Origin: Balanoglossus misakiensis | Lineage: Eukaryota; Hemichordata | Reading direction: 5' to 3' | Length of the DNA stretch: 64,000 nucleotides | NCBI GenBank assembly: GCA_040954595.2 | Contig: CM082588.2 | Coordinates: 10,540,001-10,604,000 of the forward strand | Part shown: positions 30,466 through 40,433 of the stretch, one piece after another | Layout of the letters: each line of letters opens with the position of its first letter | How positions within the stretch are numbered: position 1 is the first letter of the stretch | Made by a program: the position numbers and the translations under genes | The notes under the pieces: generated by a model | Told to the model about the DNA's origin: nothing | The model's input: only the letters and a program-made list of their open reading frames with translations | The model's database searches: none

Positions 30466-30925
30466 CTTTCTCTTATTATTCTTTGTAGCTAAGATCTCAC
30501 AAATCTTACTGTTCTTCTTCTCTAGTCTAGCTAGCTGGGTTGAGGATCTTTTTACTAGTCTCCTAGCTGCACTCAACTTATTCAACTTATCCTGAATTAT
30601 GCTTTCTTCCTCATCTCTCTTTCTCTTTCTCTGTCTACACCACTCTCCTAAGTTAAACCTGTGTTTAGTCTGTCCTCTCTTTGTTCTAACTACCAATAGG
30701 TTGTTGGCCACGCTCCCAGACAAAGATCTAGTCTTCAATTTCTCCTGATATAGTTGTTGTAAACACTTCTCTTCAGCTACCTGTCTCGCTATCTTTTGGT
30801 CCTTTGCCCACTGGCCTATGTTGAAGTAACTTTTCCCTTTTCTATTCGGCATAACAATAGACAAACTTTTAAGAAGTGCGCTACTCCTGTTGAATAGTTT
30901 GCCCCACATGGCTCTAAATCTATAC
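30466..30925 (-). CDS. Transposase exon: basic repeated motif region
   Basis: Acceptor 'cccttttcag' and donor AAG|GTAAGC. It contains two related segments about 60 residues apart, SYFNIGQWAKDQKIARQ and HRFNLGEWCRQRKRKRDEEE, followed by a Lys/Arg-rich helix. The duplication suggests paired DNA-binding or dimerisation units. Confidence 0.6.
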
Positions 30926-31747
30926 CTGAAAAGGGTGAACAAGAGAAATATCTTTACAATAATTATCTATCCGAGGGAAGCAAAAACAAAACACCTGCTC
31001 ATTATACTTCCTCCAGAAATTGAGGTCAAAGGTGACATAGAAAGAATGTGGGTAACCTTACCATAACAATCTCGCCCATTCATTTTTTTCTTATTTCGTT
31101 TTCACCCTCGAATTTCCAGCGAATTATATCAAGAATATATTTTAGCACAAACTATTGGTTTCTGATTTTTCAGTTACGGTCTTATTTTCTGTCAATTCTA
31201 TGAACAATATCACCATGTCGCCGAAAATTCGAAGCGCCGCCATTACAATCAATGTAACCCGTGCTGCTGCCAAGGAACACACAGGGTCGTATATTTTCGC
31301 TTGGTATGATTTCGTCATATTGCTTGTAGCAGCATTTTAAACATGGAATCCTATGTTTACGTATAAAAGACTAAATTCGTATGGTTTTCAAATTGAAAAA
31401 AACAATTCTGTGAAGCTGAATCGTTGTAATTTTTAGTGTTTGTTTATGGTTGCTTAGGACGGCTTCTGCTATAGCAACGGCCAGGGACTGTCAGCGGGTG
31501 ATCAAAATGTTCAAGTTATTTGGCTGATACACATAAATAACACAGCAGAATCGCAACTTTATTTCATATTGTCTCTGACATCTTGCTAATTTTACTAAAC
31601 AAAACTTGGAATAAAGCAATATTACTCACCGAATTATGCTGTGCATCGACAGCTGTGTTCGATCGCGAACGCCATTACTGTGTCTAATTAAATATTCATG
31701 AGCTTCATAGGCTGCCACGGAAATACTGCCCATAGGTGGCGTCGTTC
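30926..31747. other. Right part of the 7-kb transposon; possible first exon not resolved
   Basis: A minus-strand ATG at about 31243 (atggcggcgcttcg) could start an upstream exon of the transposase, but no clear donor was found. The right TIR-like string lies at 31719-31736. Confidence 0.35.
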
Positions 31748-31759
31748 AAGCTGTAGTGA

Positions 31760-33374
31760 CAGGTGGTGGTTCCCAGAGTGTATCGTAACCAGGTGATGAG
31801 ACTAGCCCATGAATCAGTGCTGGGTGGTCACCACGGAACTCACAAGACCACAGACAAGATCGTTTGGCCTGGGCTAACATCAGATGTTTCCCGTTACTGT
31901 CAGTCCTGTGATTCATGTCAACGGACACAACCAAAGGGACGGGTGACCAAGGTACCACTTGGAAGTATGCCACTAATAGATATCCCTTTCCTACGTATTG
32001 CAGTAGACCTGGTTGGCCCTATTCATCCATGCACTGAACGCAAGAATAGGTACATACTTACTGTTGTTGATTATGCAACACGCTATCCGGAGGCTGTTGC
32101 ATTGACTAACATTGATACCAAGACTGTTGCAGAGGCGCTCCTGGACATCTACTCAAGAGTGGGGTGTCCACGTGAAATTCTGACAGATCAAGGAACTCAA
32201 TTTACATCAGATGTGATGCGTGAGGTCAGCCGGCTTTTGTCTATAAAGCAGATGACTACCACCCCATACCACCCAGCATTCAATGGTCTAGTGGAACGGT
32301 TCAATGGTACATTGAAACTCATGCTCAGGAAGATGTGTGAGGAACGTCCAACATATTGGGATCGTTATCTGAATGCTTTACTATTTGCCTACAGAGAAAC
32401 GCCTCAATCGAGCACAGGATTCTCTCCGTTTGAGTTACTTTATGGGAGGAGTGTGCGTGGTCCAATGGCTATCTTGAAAGAACTATGGACTGGAGAGATC
32501 AGTGAACCAGAAACCAAAACGACTTATCAATACATCCTTGATCTTCAAAAGAAATTAAAGAAGGCATGCGATTTAGCAAGACAAGAACTGAAGATATCAC
32601 AAGGCAAATACAAGTCCTACTACAATAGAAAGGCCAAATGGAGGAAGTTCAACAAAGGTGACGAGGTGTTATTGCTACTACCTACTGACCATAATAAACT
32701 ACTTATGCACTGGAAGGGTCCTTTTCCAGTGGTGGAGAAAGCGAGCAATATGGATTACAAGATTGACTTTGGTCATAGGGTGAAAACATTCCATGCCAAC
32801 CTGTTGAAGAGGTACTATCGAAGAACTGATCAGCTAGATGAAGTATCAGCTGGACTTCTTGAGATTGTGTGTGTATCTGTGATAGATGAGCAGAGTTATG
32901 AATCTTCAGAAGTACAAGAGAACACAGGGGTTAAAGTAAACGATGACTTACTGCGGGTTCCTGCATTCAAGCAGAAAGAATTTGCTGCAGATGTGAATGT
33001 ATGTGACAACTTGTCAGACATACAGAAGCAAGTGGTGAGGAGGTTGCTGATCAATTACAAAGATATGTTAACTGATATTCGTGGTAACACCAACCTGGGT
33101 TTCCATGACATCAAGTTGATGGATCCAACACCAGTATGCAGTAGGCCATACCCCATCCCTCATGCACTCCGTGAAGCAGTGAAAGATGAAGTCAAAACGA
33201 TGATTAAGATGGGAGTAGCTGAACCTTCAGAGAGTCCATATGCTGTTCCACTGGTAATGGTGAAGAAATCTGATGGGTCCAATCGTTGTTGTGTTGACAT
33301 GAGAAAGCTCAATCGCATAACAGTGTTTGATGCAGAGCCTACACCAGACCTGAGTGAGCTTTTTGCTTTTTGCT
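31760..33374 (+). pseudogene. Integrase and RT start of the gmr1-like element
   Basis: It resumes with QVVVPRVYRNQVMRLAHES right after the transposon. It has an integrase zinc finger (His at 16 and 23/24, Cys from 46-52, numbering from 31763) and a core triad D82, D142, E178 with D,D-35-E spacing (VDLVGPI, LTDQGTQF, GLVERFNG). A GPY/F-like module follows (LMHWKGPFPVVEK). A spacer leads into an RT N-terminal region (PYAVPLVMVKKSDGSNRCCV, RKLN). Thus integrase lies upstream of RT in one frame. It stops at TAA 33374-33376 because of a 7-base duplication. It lacks an original start, as it was part of a longer Pol. Confidence 0.8.
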
Positions 33375-33756
33375 AAGTTATCCAAGGATCACTATTTCAC
33401 TAAAGTAGATCTCAGCAAAGAATATTGGCAAGTCCCGTTGACTGATAATTCTAAACAATTGACGGCATTTATCACGCATGATGGGCTATACCAATTTATC
33501 AAAATGCCTTTCGGACTTGTAAATAGTGCTGCGACTTTTAGCAGAATTATGAGAAGATTGTTAAGAGATATGAAGAACGTAGACAACTATATCGATCACA
33601 TACTGATCCACACTGCATCATGGGAAGAACATATCAAGACAATTACAGATTTGATGAGCAGACTACGAAAGGCAAAGTTAACAGCGAGACCAACTAAGTG
33701 TTATGTGGGTTATGAGCAGATCGATTTCCTGGGTCATGTGGTTGGTCATGGTGAAC
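33367..33756 (+). pseudogene. RT palm fragment of the gmr1-like element
   Basis: It continues RT in another frame from FAKLSKDHYFTKVDLSKEYW through MPFGLVNSAATFSRIM, the catalytic region NYIDHILIH, and FLGHVVGHGEL. The second Asp of the YxDD box is His here (GAT CAC, 33594-33599). Sequence after about 33756 is unrelated, so the thumb, RNase H and 3' LTR are gone. Confidence 0.8.
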
Positions 33757-34117
33757 TAGTCCTGTTTCAAAATGACCTACATTACAGGTCCTATGCACAC
33801 GTATTACATGTTCTGATTGGTTTATCCACTTCTCTAAGGTCCACTTGCGGCTCGCTGATTGGAGGGACCTTATGTGTTAGGTCATATTACTATGTATTAT
33901 TCACCAGACCTTGTAGGTTAGGTCTTATTACAATGCATTATTCACTTTACAGCTCCCTGATTGGTTAATGTGTAGGTCTGGTCCTCCAGTGTTCACTGCC
34001 TCATTATGCAGGACCTTGTAGGTTAGGTCTTATTAATATGTATTTATTCACCATACAGCTCCCTGATTGGTTAACGTGTCAGTCTGGTCCCCCCAGTGTT
34101 CACTGCCTCATTGTGAA
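33757..34117 (+). repeat. 105-bp tandem repeat adjoining the broken RT
   Basis: Two full units start gaccttgtaggttaggtctt at 33907 and 34012. An incomplete, more divergent unit lies before (about 33868). Each unit ends in 'gttcactgcctcatt'. Confidence 0.8.
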
Positions 34118-35647
34118 ATGTCCCATGTGCTTCCTGGCTAGCGTTGTGGTAACATATTATTCGGGGTGTCCGCAGATCGTTCATTGATTTTCTGAGAAAT
34201 AGCCTAACTGATACTATCTCCAACATAAACCGCACCCTGGAAAGATTAAATGATCTTTTAGGTGGACTTTGAAAATCTGATTAACTCATCTAAGCATTTT
34301 AGCTAAGTTGTATATTTTTTAATTATAATCATACAAAATACTTAAAAAATAAAAACAATGTTCAGTTTTAATACCCACTGATGAGGGGAAACATCAGTTT
34401 CAAATTCTTTTCATGGGAGCGCTTGAGCAGAGTTATGAGTTTTGCTCTGTGAAAGAAAATGGGGGGATTTCAAAATTTTGGCAGTTCGGAAGGGGGATTT
34501 CAAAATATTTCGGGTTGTGAAAGGGGGGGGGGGCATGTGAAAATTAGCGGTAAAAGATGAATTCCCCCCCCCCCCCCCTCCAGAGGTGTTTGTGAATGCA
34601 GCCTAAGAAAGAAAAAATGTGAAATGGGTCAAATATGGGCCGGACGTGCCCATTCAACTCAATTTACTTTTGTTTGCTTTAAGTAGGAATTGATCACAGC
34701 TATATTTATTTTGGACACCTGAGCGACAAGAAAACAATCTGATTCTACATTTTAAAAAGCGTCATTGGAAAAGCACTGCAATTTTGTTTCTTGCTTTAAA
34801 AAAGTTTGGGGTGGCATGTAATAATTAAGGTGTGTCTAAATTACTAATTTGGTGCACCTCAAAGCCCTTAGCCAATGTAAATTATATCCTGCATTGTATT
34901 CATGAAGGATATCCTCCCGCGAGGTCAATGCCATTCAATGTCAAACAGTCTCAACAAAGACCATTGGACACTCATAGCCGTTTTGTATGAAAGTGACTGG
35001 AGTACGAGATGAGTTTCATGACAACAACAAATCATGCTCAGTCTCGCTGCAGGGTCTATAATTTCAATAACGGCTAGACGCTGGACACTATCTTAGGTAA
35101 CACTTACCTAAGATAGTGCTGGAACGACATGTTTAAACAGGTCGTTCCGGCACTCTGACCCTTTCGGCCCCAGTCGTTTCAGCCCCCATTTTCCACGACC
35201 CAAGTCGTTACAGCCCGGACAGTAACACCCCAGACATTTCAACACTTATCAGGGAAGACCTTAGCCCAACTATTAAAACTTGGCTTGAACCTACTTAAGT
35301 TCTCCGCATGAAATATGAGCGAGCGTTGTCAGAGGACGACAGCTACGCACACTTTGGGCATGACCGAATCAAACAGAATTGAATATTCTATATTCGGAAA
35401 AAACACCTTATCTCCGTTTTGCCGTTGACAAACCGATTTCTGTCATGACAGTTACTCCCGGGGACTGTGACAGACCATATACAGACAGTAGAGGCCGCGC
35501 GCTGGGGGTCTACACAAGTCACTACAGCTGATGTAAGCAAGTACAACATGCTTTGCTTGCAGGAATGTTCCATTTTCAATAGAGGGGTGTGTATATTCAG
35601 AGGGAATGTCAGTCGGGGCCCTGGCTGGCAACATGCGGCGTATATAT
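34118..35647. other. No gene; G and C runs, hairpins
   Basis: A run of G (about 34525-34535) and a run of C (about 34565-34578) lie about 30 bases apart and could pair. 35086-35153 forms two adjacent hairpins (listed separately). No open frame is convincing on either strand. Confidence 0.5.
35086..35153. repeat. Two adjacent hairpins
   Basis: Hairpin one has arms 35086-35100 (cactatcttaggtaa) and 35104-35118, perfect, with a 3-base loop. Hairpin two has arms 35116-35128 and 35141-35153 (gtgctggaacgac and gtcgttccggcac), with one offset base. They share bases 35116-35118, so only one may form fully at a time. Confidence 0.8.
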
Positions 35648-35656
35648 TGACAATCT

Positions 35657-36584
35657 TAGCCGGGAGACCAGGGCGTCGATCTAAAATACAACGCTCGGGG
35701 ACAGTCGAGCAAGTCCTGCTGAGCTGAAAGATAGTAGTCTTGGCAACGATCGAGGTCGCTTAGTAACAAATGGATAACGAGTGATCTATCAAATGTTGAC
35801 GGGCGCCAGTGGTTGGATGATATAATTAAAGGCACGTAAGCTGTAACTGGATAAAAAATTAAAGTTTTAAATAATCTCATATATGCTTTTAATTATGTCT
35901 ATTAAATGCTATTTCATGATAATATATCAAGCTCAACACTTATTTATGACAAAATGGCCAAAAATTAAAGAAAAACGAAAATTCCTGCAATTTTAAAAAA
36001 AGCGCAATATTGCAATGAAAAATGAAAATCTGATGTCTCAGTGGTGTACATTTACTTCCATGAGCTCAAGTGGATGAGATCATGTTTTGTTTATGAAGTT
36101 TCACAACCGGAAATGCAACATTTTCATTGTTTCTTGCATTTTCCCACGGTGGCGGCCATAATCGCTTGCGACAAAGCTTTATTATTTATCTGGTTAAAAC
36201 TTGCATATGCACTCATACTTAGGGTTTATAATGCTTGTGTATTGTTCACTACCTCCATCTGCATGGACTAATGGTAGTGCAGTTTGAAACAAAAATTATG
36301 AAAATTATCCCAAAAGTTACACCTTACGTGCCTTTAACAAAGCTTGGTTATGAATATTCATACACTTTCAAAACCACTCCCACATCCCATCGCGGGAATT
36401 TCACACATGACTCCACCTCTATTTCCTTATTTAGAAGGCGACGATGTCATGTGGTTAACATTGAGTGACCAATTAGCTTACACGCAAGATTTACCACACG
36501 TGTCGTTCTACGAACAGAATTCTGTTCGTAAATAGAGACTGTCCCCGGGCGTTTCTTTTCCCCGACGCCCTGGTCTCCAGGCTA
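35657..36584. mobile_element. 928-bp non-autonomous DNA transposon with 9-bp target duplication
   Basis: TGACAATCT is present at 35648-35656 and 36585-36593. The ends read inward TAGCCGGGAGACCAGGGCGT and TAGCCTGGAGACCAGGGCGT. Similarity continues to 'cggggacagtc', about 50 bp with a divergent middle. Nine-base duplications fit Mutator-like elements; Merlin (8-9) is another option. There is no transposase inside. A 22-bp perfect palindrome (36509-36530) lies next to the right TIR. Confidence 0.85.
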
Positions 36585-36593
36585 TGACAATCT

Positions 36594-36896
36594 CGCTGAT
36601 AGGCGCAGCTGGAATTTATGTTTCTGTGGTATGATTATTGTATTTTATCAATGCACAATCACGATGGGCGAGTTTCAAGCAAGCAATTGGATTCGCTTCA
36701 ATCCCTCACTAAAATCTAGACTGCACCACTGTATAATAACACAATACAGTCTTCTAGCCTCATGGTATAAACAGGAACTCTTGTCTGCTGGACATCCGTG
36801 TACTTTGGTCTACTGAGTGAACGCGTTACGTATAGAGGTAGCGCAAAGTGAAAACCTATTTAAGGCAGCCACAACAATCAGTGTTGACGTACATAC
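36594..36896. other. No feature recognised
   Basis: Neither strand shows a convincing frame, repeat or RNA gene. A frame at 36631-36816 is short and unlike any family I know. Confidence 0.4.
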
Positions 36897-36999
36897 AATC
36901 TGACTAAAATCGCAGTTGGTATGACGACAGCATACTAATAATACTGTACCACATAAGTAAAAGACGTCGTCGTACCATACATCTGATTTTATTCAGATT
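36897..36999. repeat. Small foldback, family sharing AATCTGA ends
   Basis: The arm aatctgactaaaatcgcagt...ggtatgacgac pairs with gtcgtcgtaccatacatctgattttattcagatt (36966-36999). The same 'catctgatttt' and 'cagatt' termini occur in the foldback at 37258-37373. Confidence 0.7.
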
Positions 37000-37015
37000 A
37001 CTGCATATTTGCATA

Positions 37016-37226
37016 TACTGTGAAACAAGTTATTTTCGCGAGCAATACATTTTCGCGAGATACGTGAGAGCCAAAATGGTATGAAAATAAGAGGTCGCAT
37101 AATTATTTTTGAAGATAACGATGCAGTGAATGAAATAAGAGAACGCGAAAATTAATACTCGCGAAACAGTAGCCTCTCTCGATATCGTGAAAATTTCAAC
37201 TCGCTAAAATAAAGTGTTTTACAGTA
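37016..37226. mobile_element. TA-flanked MITE (mariner/Tc1-like ends)
   Basis: It begins TACTGTGAAACAAGTTATTT and ends with the reverse complement of CTACTGTAAAACACTTTATT. The ends are followed by 'cgcgag' and 'agcgag' on each side. It is about 210 bp, non-coding, with a TA at each border. 'ttttcgcgag' and 'actcgcgaaa' recur inside. Confidence 0.75.
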
Positions 37227-37257
37227 GTTTATGTATGTAAAGTGTTCCTGATGTTAA

Positions 37258-37373
37258 CACAATCTGCTTGAAATCAGATGTAGGCCTAGGGAATGGCGAC
37301 GTAGTTTTTTGATGCTGCGACAGCATAAAAAACACGTCGCCGTTCCCTACATCTGATTTTAATCAGATTAGCG
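37258..37373. repeat. 116-bp TTAA-flanked foldback
   Basis: TTAA lies at 37254-37257 and 37374-37377. The arms (aatctgcttgaaatcagatg, then taggcc and gggaatggcgacgt) pair with the right half around 'gatgctgcgacagcat'. The whole unit is nearly palindromic. Confidence 0.75.
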
Positions 37374-37483
37374 TTAACATAACTTTATCAGAATAAGTTA
37401 ACGCCATAACTTTGACAGAATAAGAGTTGCCTCAAACGGCTCTAACCGAATTTCCATTAATAGCAGAACAAACAAGCTGTAAT

Positions 37484-39452
37484 CAATACGCCAACCTTTA
37501 AAATATTACTTTAGAAAGTTTGTATTCATACTTTCTTCAAGTTGTCATAACGCTAACCCGAAATGTGTTTTAGTATTGCCTTTGTATTAATGGGCTAGAT
37601 TCATGGCGTTATATGTCATAAATTAAAAAGACAACCCTTATTGTTTTTGATAATATTTATGTCGGAGAATCCACAATGAAAAATATGTATTTTCAATTTC
37701 ATAACTCAAAATAATTTTCAAATCCATGACCTTATTTTCAACTCCAGTGATCGTACATCCTGAACCTTGTTCCAGTAAATGATTGGTCATTACAGGGTTA
37801 ATGGGCACTCTCCCGTTCTCTTCCTCCGCAGTTTCATTCATGTTCTTGTTTGACGGAAATGGGTGTGACCAGACGCTTGAATGTTTTCATGTGGGTTGAG
37901 TTGTTCATCGGGAACGGCCTCCTGGTGTGTCTGTACAGGTACGCAAGGAGAAACTGCCCACAAGAAGCTGCGAGTGAAACTATTTAAGGTAGTATGTGCC
38001 TCGCGGTCCGAGATTCTGACAAATGATAGTCCTCAAAACTTTTTCAAGTCATTGATTTACTAAAGTGTGTGGTGAGTCTCTTTGAAAACAACAACAATAT
38101 TACTCATCATATTGTAATTTTTTGAAACTATAAAATGAAGTTGACAATGCACCAAACAGATTCTATTTATTTCTTCATGACCATGTTCACCCCAAGGTCA
38201 TATGGACCTGCAAGTATATGCCAGAGCCAGAGTCGACATTACCGAAGCCAGAGTTTAAAGCTTACAGGTCACCCCTTGCCAGCTCATGACTAGCTAAACT
38301 GCCATGGATGCCAAGAGATATATGACTACGGTAACCTGTAGATGGTTTCAGTATGTTTGAAGAAAGTGGTGGCGCACTTTTGGCTACATTTGAAATGGCT
38401 ATGGTACCAGTGGTTGAATTTGCAAAGGTGACCTTTGACCTGGCATCTTTAAAGATATTAAAGAACGATTTACCATTCCTTGTTGTCGTAAAATGACATC
38501 TGTAATAACTTATATTTTATCTGTTCATCTTGAAGTACTATATATTTAAACGCCAATTTTCCATTGCCAATCAAGTTTTTACAAATAAATTGTAATATGC
38601 ATGTTGATTTTACAAAAACTCCTTACTTCCAAGTGAATTCTGTTACACATCACGTAACTATTTTCCCCACGAATTCTTCAGTTGCTAACTCGGAAATTTC
38701 ATATATTGGGCAGAAATTGGATACATTACCCAGCCATTAAAATTACAGTTTTCTATTTTAATTGATCGTCCATAACTTCAAGTACTTTGACTTGACATAC
38801 ATTAAAAACATCATGGTGAATAAATAAAAATTATTTGATTATCTAATTGTGCATGTTTACATGGTTTTATTTTAGTATGCTGGGTACTTAATGTCTAATG
38901 GCTCGCTGATTTTATACTGTTCAAGATGACAATCTAATTTTAGTTTTCAGCTGATAATTGAAATCAATGATTCAAAAAAATTGAATTTTGACATGAATAA
39001 ACTTCTTGTTCATGGCAGTTGCTGTGTTTTGTTTCATTTGTATTCAATTTTTGCAAGCATACCATTGAGCACAGTTTGATTTGATTAAACACGTTTATCG
39101 GAAAATTTTGTCATTTGAAATATCTGTTTTTGCGCCCTCTACCATTTGACCAAATGATTCTCTTATTTTGGTGGCCTTTGTCTGTGTATATGAGAATACT
39201 ATAGTACTCTCGCATCGATCATAGTAGAAGTTGATAACGTCTCTTGCCACGTGGCCTGGAAGAAAGGCGATCTTTAGAGTAAAAAAAAACAAACTATCCA
39301 GATAGGAAGCTAGAAAAGAAGTTGAATCGTTGAAATTTTATTTATTTTATATTGTTAATATCGTTGGTGATGTTGACTGGCCGACAATCTTTGTCACACG
39401 AGTCTTTGCAGGCAGATTAAAACATTGCCTATTCCAGCAATAATCACAACAG
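37484..39452 (+). repeat. R2 repeat, copy 2 (1969 bp)
   Basis: Same length and direction as 19192-21160, with scattered base changes. The left flank is unique DNA here and R1 in copy 1, which fixes the left end at CAATACGCC. Confidence 0.9.
37859..37987 (+). CDS. 42-codon frame with one membrane helix, R2 copy 2
   Basis: ATG at 37859, TAA at 37985-37987, as in copy 1. The helix reads FMWVELFIGNGLLVCLY, so two residues (S to E, I to N) put polar groups inside it relative to copy 1. That argues against selection on this copy, although the frame is intact. Confidence 0.3.
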   Translation: MGVTRRLNVFMWVELFIGNGLLVCLYRYARRNCPQEAASETI

Positions 39453-40433
39453 GAGTGTGTCACACAGGAGACAGTTGGGATTATAGTCATAATCTACCTT
39501 AGTTTGTTGTCAACAACCAGATGTGGTCGCATTCCGTGCATCCGTGCATATTTTGGAACAACGACTCTATCGAACAGACGTATTTCAAACACCTTGGAGA
39601 AAAACATCGATGACCAGTGGAATTGACTGTCGCTTGAAATCCGATAGGAATACACCTGTTTACGGTGGACGATACCGACACTCCTCTGCTAACTTAATCT
39701 GCTCTGCTAACTATACCTGCTTTGATTAAGTTGCGTCTAAAACTTTCCTTACAATACAATGTGGGTCTCGACTGTCGGTCCCAACTATAGCGACGACAGC
39801 CTCGGTATGTTTCGCCGATAGCAATCCGGAGATGAAATTTGCATACAGCAATATCTTTCAAGATAAATAATTTATGTCCTAAAGGTATTACTTTTAGTGG
39901 TCTGACGGAGACGTTTTCTGCTGTAACATGCAAAACCTGCGGCGGACCTGAGGTCATGTTGCGAACACTGTAGTTTTGTTACGCCCGCCATCCTTCGGAC
40001 GTTTACCTCATCGGGGCTTCTTTGGGGAATCAGCCACGTCCGAAGGGTGAGAGTGTAAATTCTCTCCCTCTCCTTCTCCACCCAACATATTCATAGAGTC
40101 AGAGAGAGGTACCCGGCATATCGTAAACTTAACGAGAGGCATAACGAGACTTTCAACAAGTTTTCCGAGTAACACAAATAGTTGTGGTTTATTACTGGTC
40201 ACACGTAAGAATTACACGACTCTATCCATGCTCGTTGACTCCCGTCACGGATCTCCGGTGATAATAATGTGATATCAAATTTCACCACCTCTTATTAATA
40301 CGTTAGTCAAGTATTATGTCATAAAAGGAACACGTCATCTTAATATTTCTTAAACATGAACTTAGCGCGTGATATCTCTATCTCGTTCTGACATGTATCA
40401 ATTACACAATCTTGTTTACTCTGAGTCAAATAC
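39453..40433. other. No gene recognised between R2 and the satellite
   Basis: It shares 'gggtctcgactgtcggtccc' (about 39762) with the region after R2 copy 1. Overlapping short frames on both strands have no recognisable domains. Confidence 0.4.

Larger units (their letters stand above)
26476..30925 (-). pseudogene. Spliced transposase-like gene of the 7-kb transposon
   Basis: Minus-strand parts in order: exon 30925-30466 (donor GTAAGC); exon starting at 30112 (acceptor tctttcag), cut at 29449 by a piggyBac insertion and resuming at 27950; on to the stop at 26476-26478. This gives roughly 860 codons. The first exon has two related basic blocks (FNIGQWAKDQK and FNLGEWCRQRK) and a coiled-coil-like Lys/Arg region. 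The core contains ISIGADGAPFGK, LPFDQKGLASVSGELSNAAK and YFSSFANV, which look like RNase-H-fold strands with acidic residues. The C-terminal part has GLGLNTMEGREAKHLRL and a closing CMCG. A one-base frameshift lies in an A5 run (27545-27549). An upstream first exon is likely, since the acceptor at 30926-30927 opens in mid-codon. I have a sense of similar unnamed proteins in cnidarians and echinoderms, but no name. Confidence 0.65.
24779..31747. mobile_element. DNA transposon of about 7 kb with unfamiliar transposase
   Basis: It interrupts the gmr1-like element between the Gag-protease linker and the integrase. Near the ends are inverted strings: CTATGTTGGGCAGTATTCCG (about 24813) and, on the other strand, CTATGGGCAGTATTTCCG (about 31719-31736), so exact ends are uncertain by about 40 bp. 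Two convergent transcription units lie inside: a plus-strand 216-aa protein (24867-25517) and a spliced minus-strand transposase (30925 down to 26476). An inserted piggyBac element (27951-29448) accounts for 1.5 kb. I cannot place it in a named superfamily. Confidence 0.7.
22000..33756 (+). mobile_element. gmr1-like Ty3/Gypsy element, damaged and split
   Basis: The left end is uncertain (5' LTR ends at about 22671). The parts in order are primer site, gag with zinc knuckle, protease, linker, [DNA transposon at 24779-31747], integrase, then RT, cut at about 33756. Integrase lies before RT, the reverse of classical Ty3/Gypsy; this order is known from gmr1-like elements of deuterostomes. RNase H, the RT C-terminus and the 3' LTR are missing. 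Frames are broken at about 23331 and 33367, and the RT active site is altered. The element is dead. Confidence 0.85.

Noticed and set aside
31155-31340. 61-codon plus-strand frame in the right part of the 7-kb transposon
   Set aside because: No motif. The minus strand here is the more likely coding side, but no exon could be fixed.
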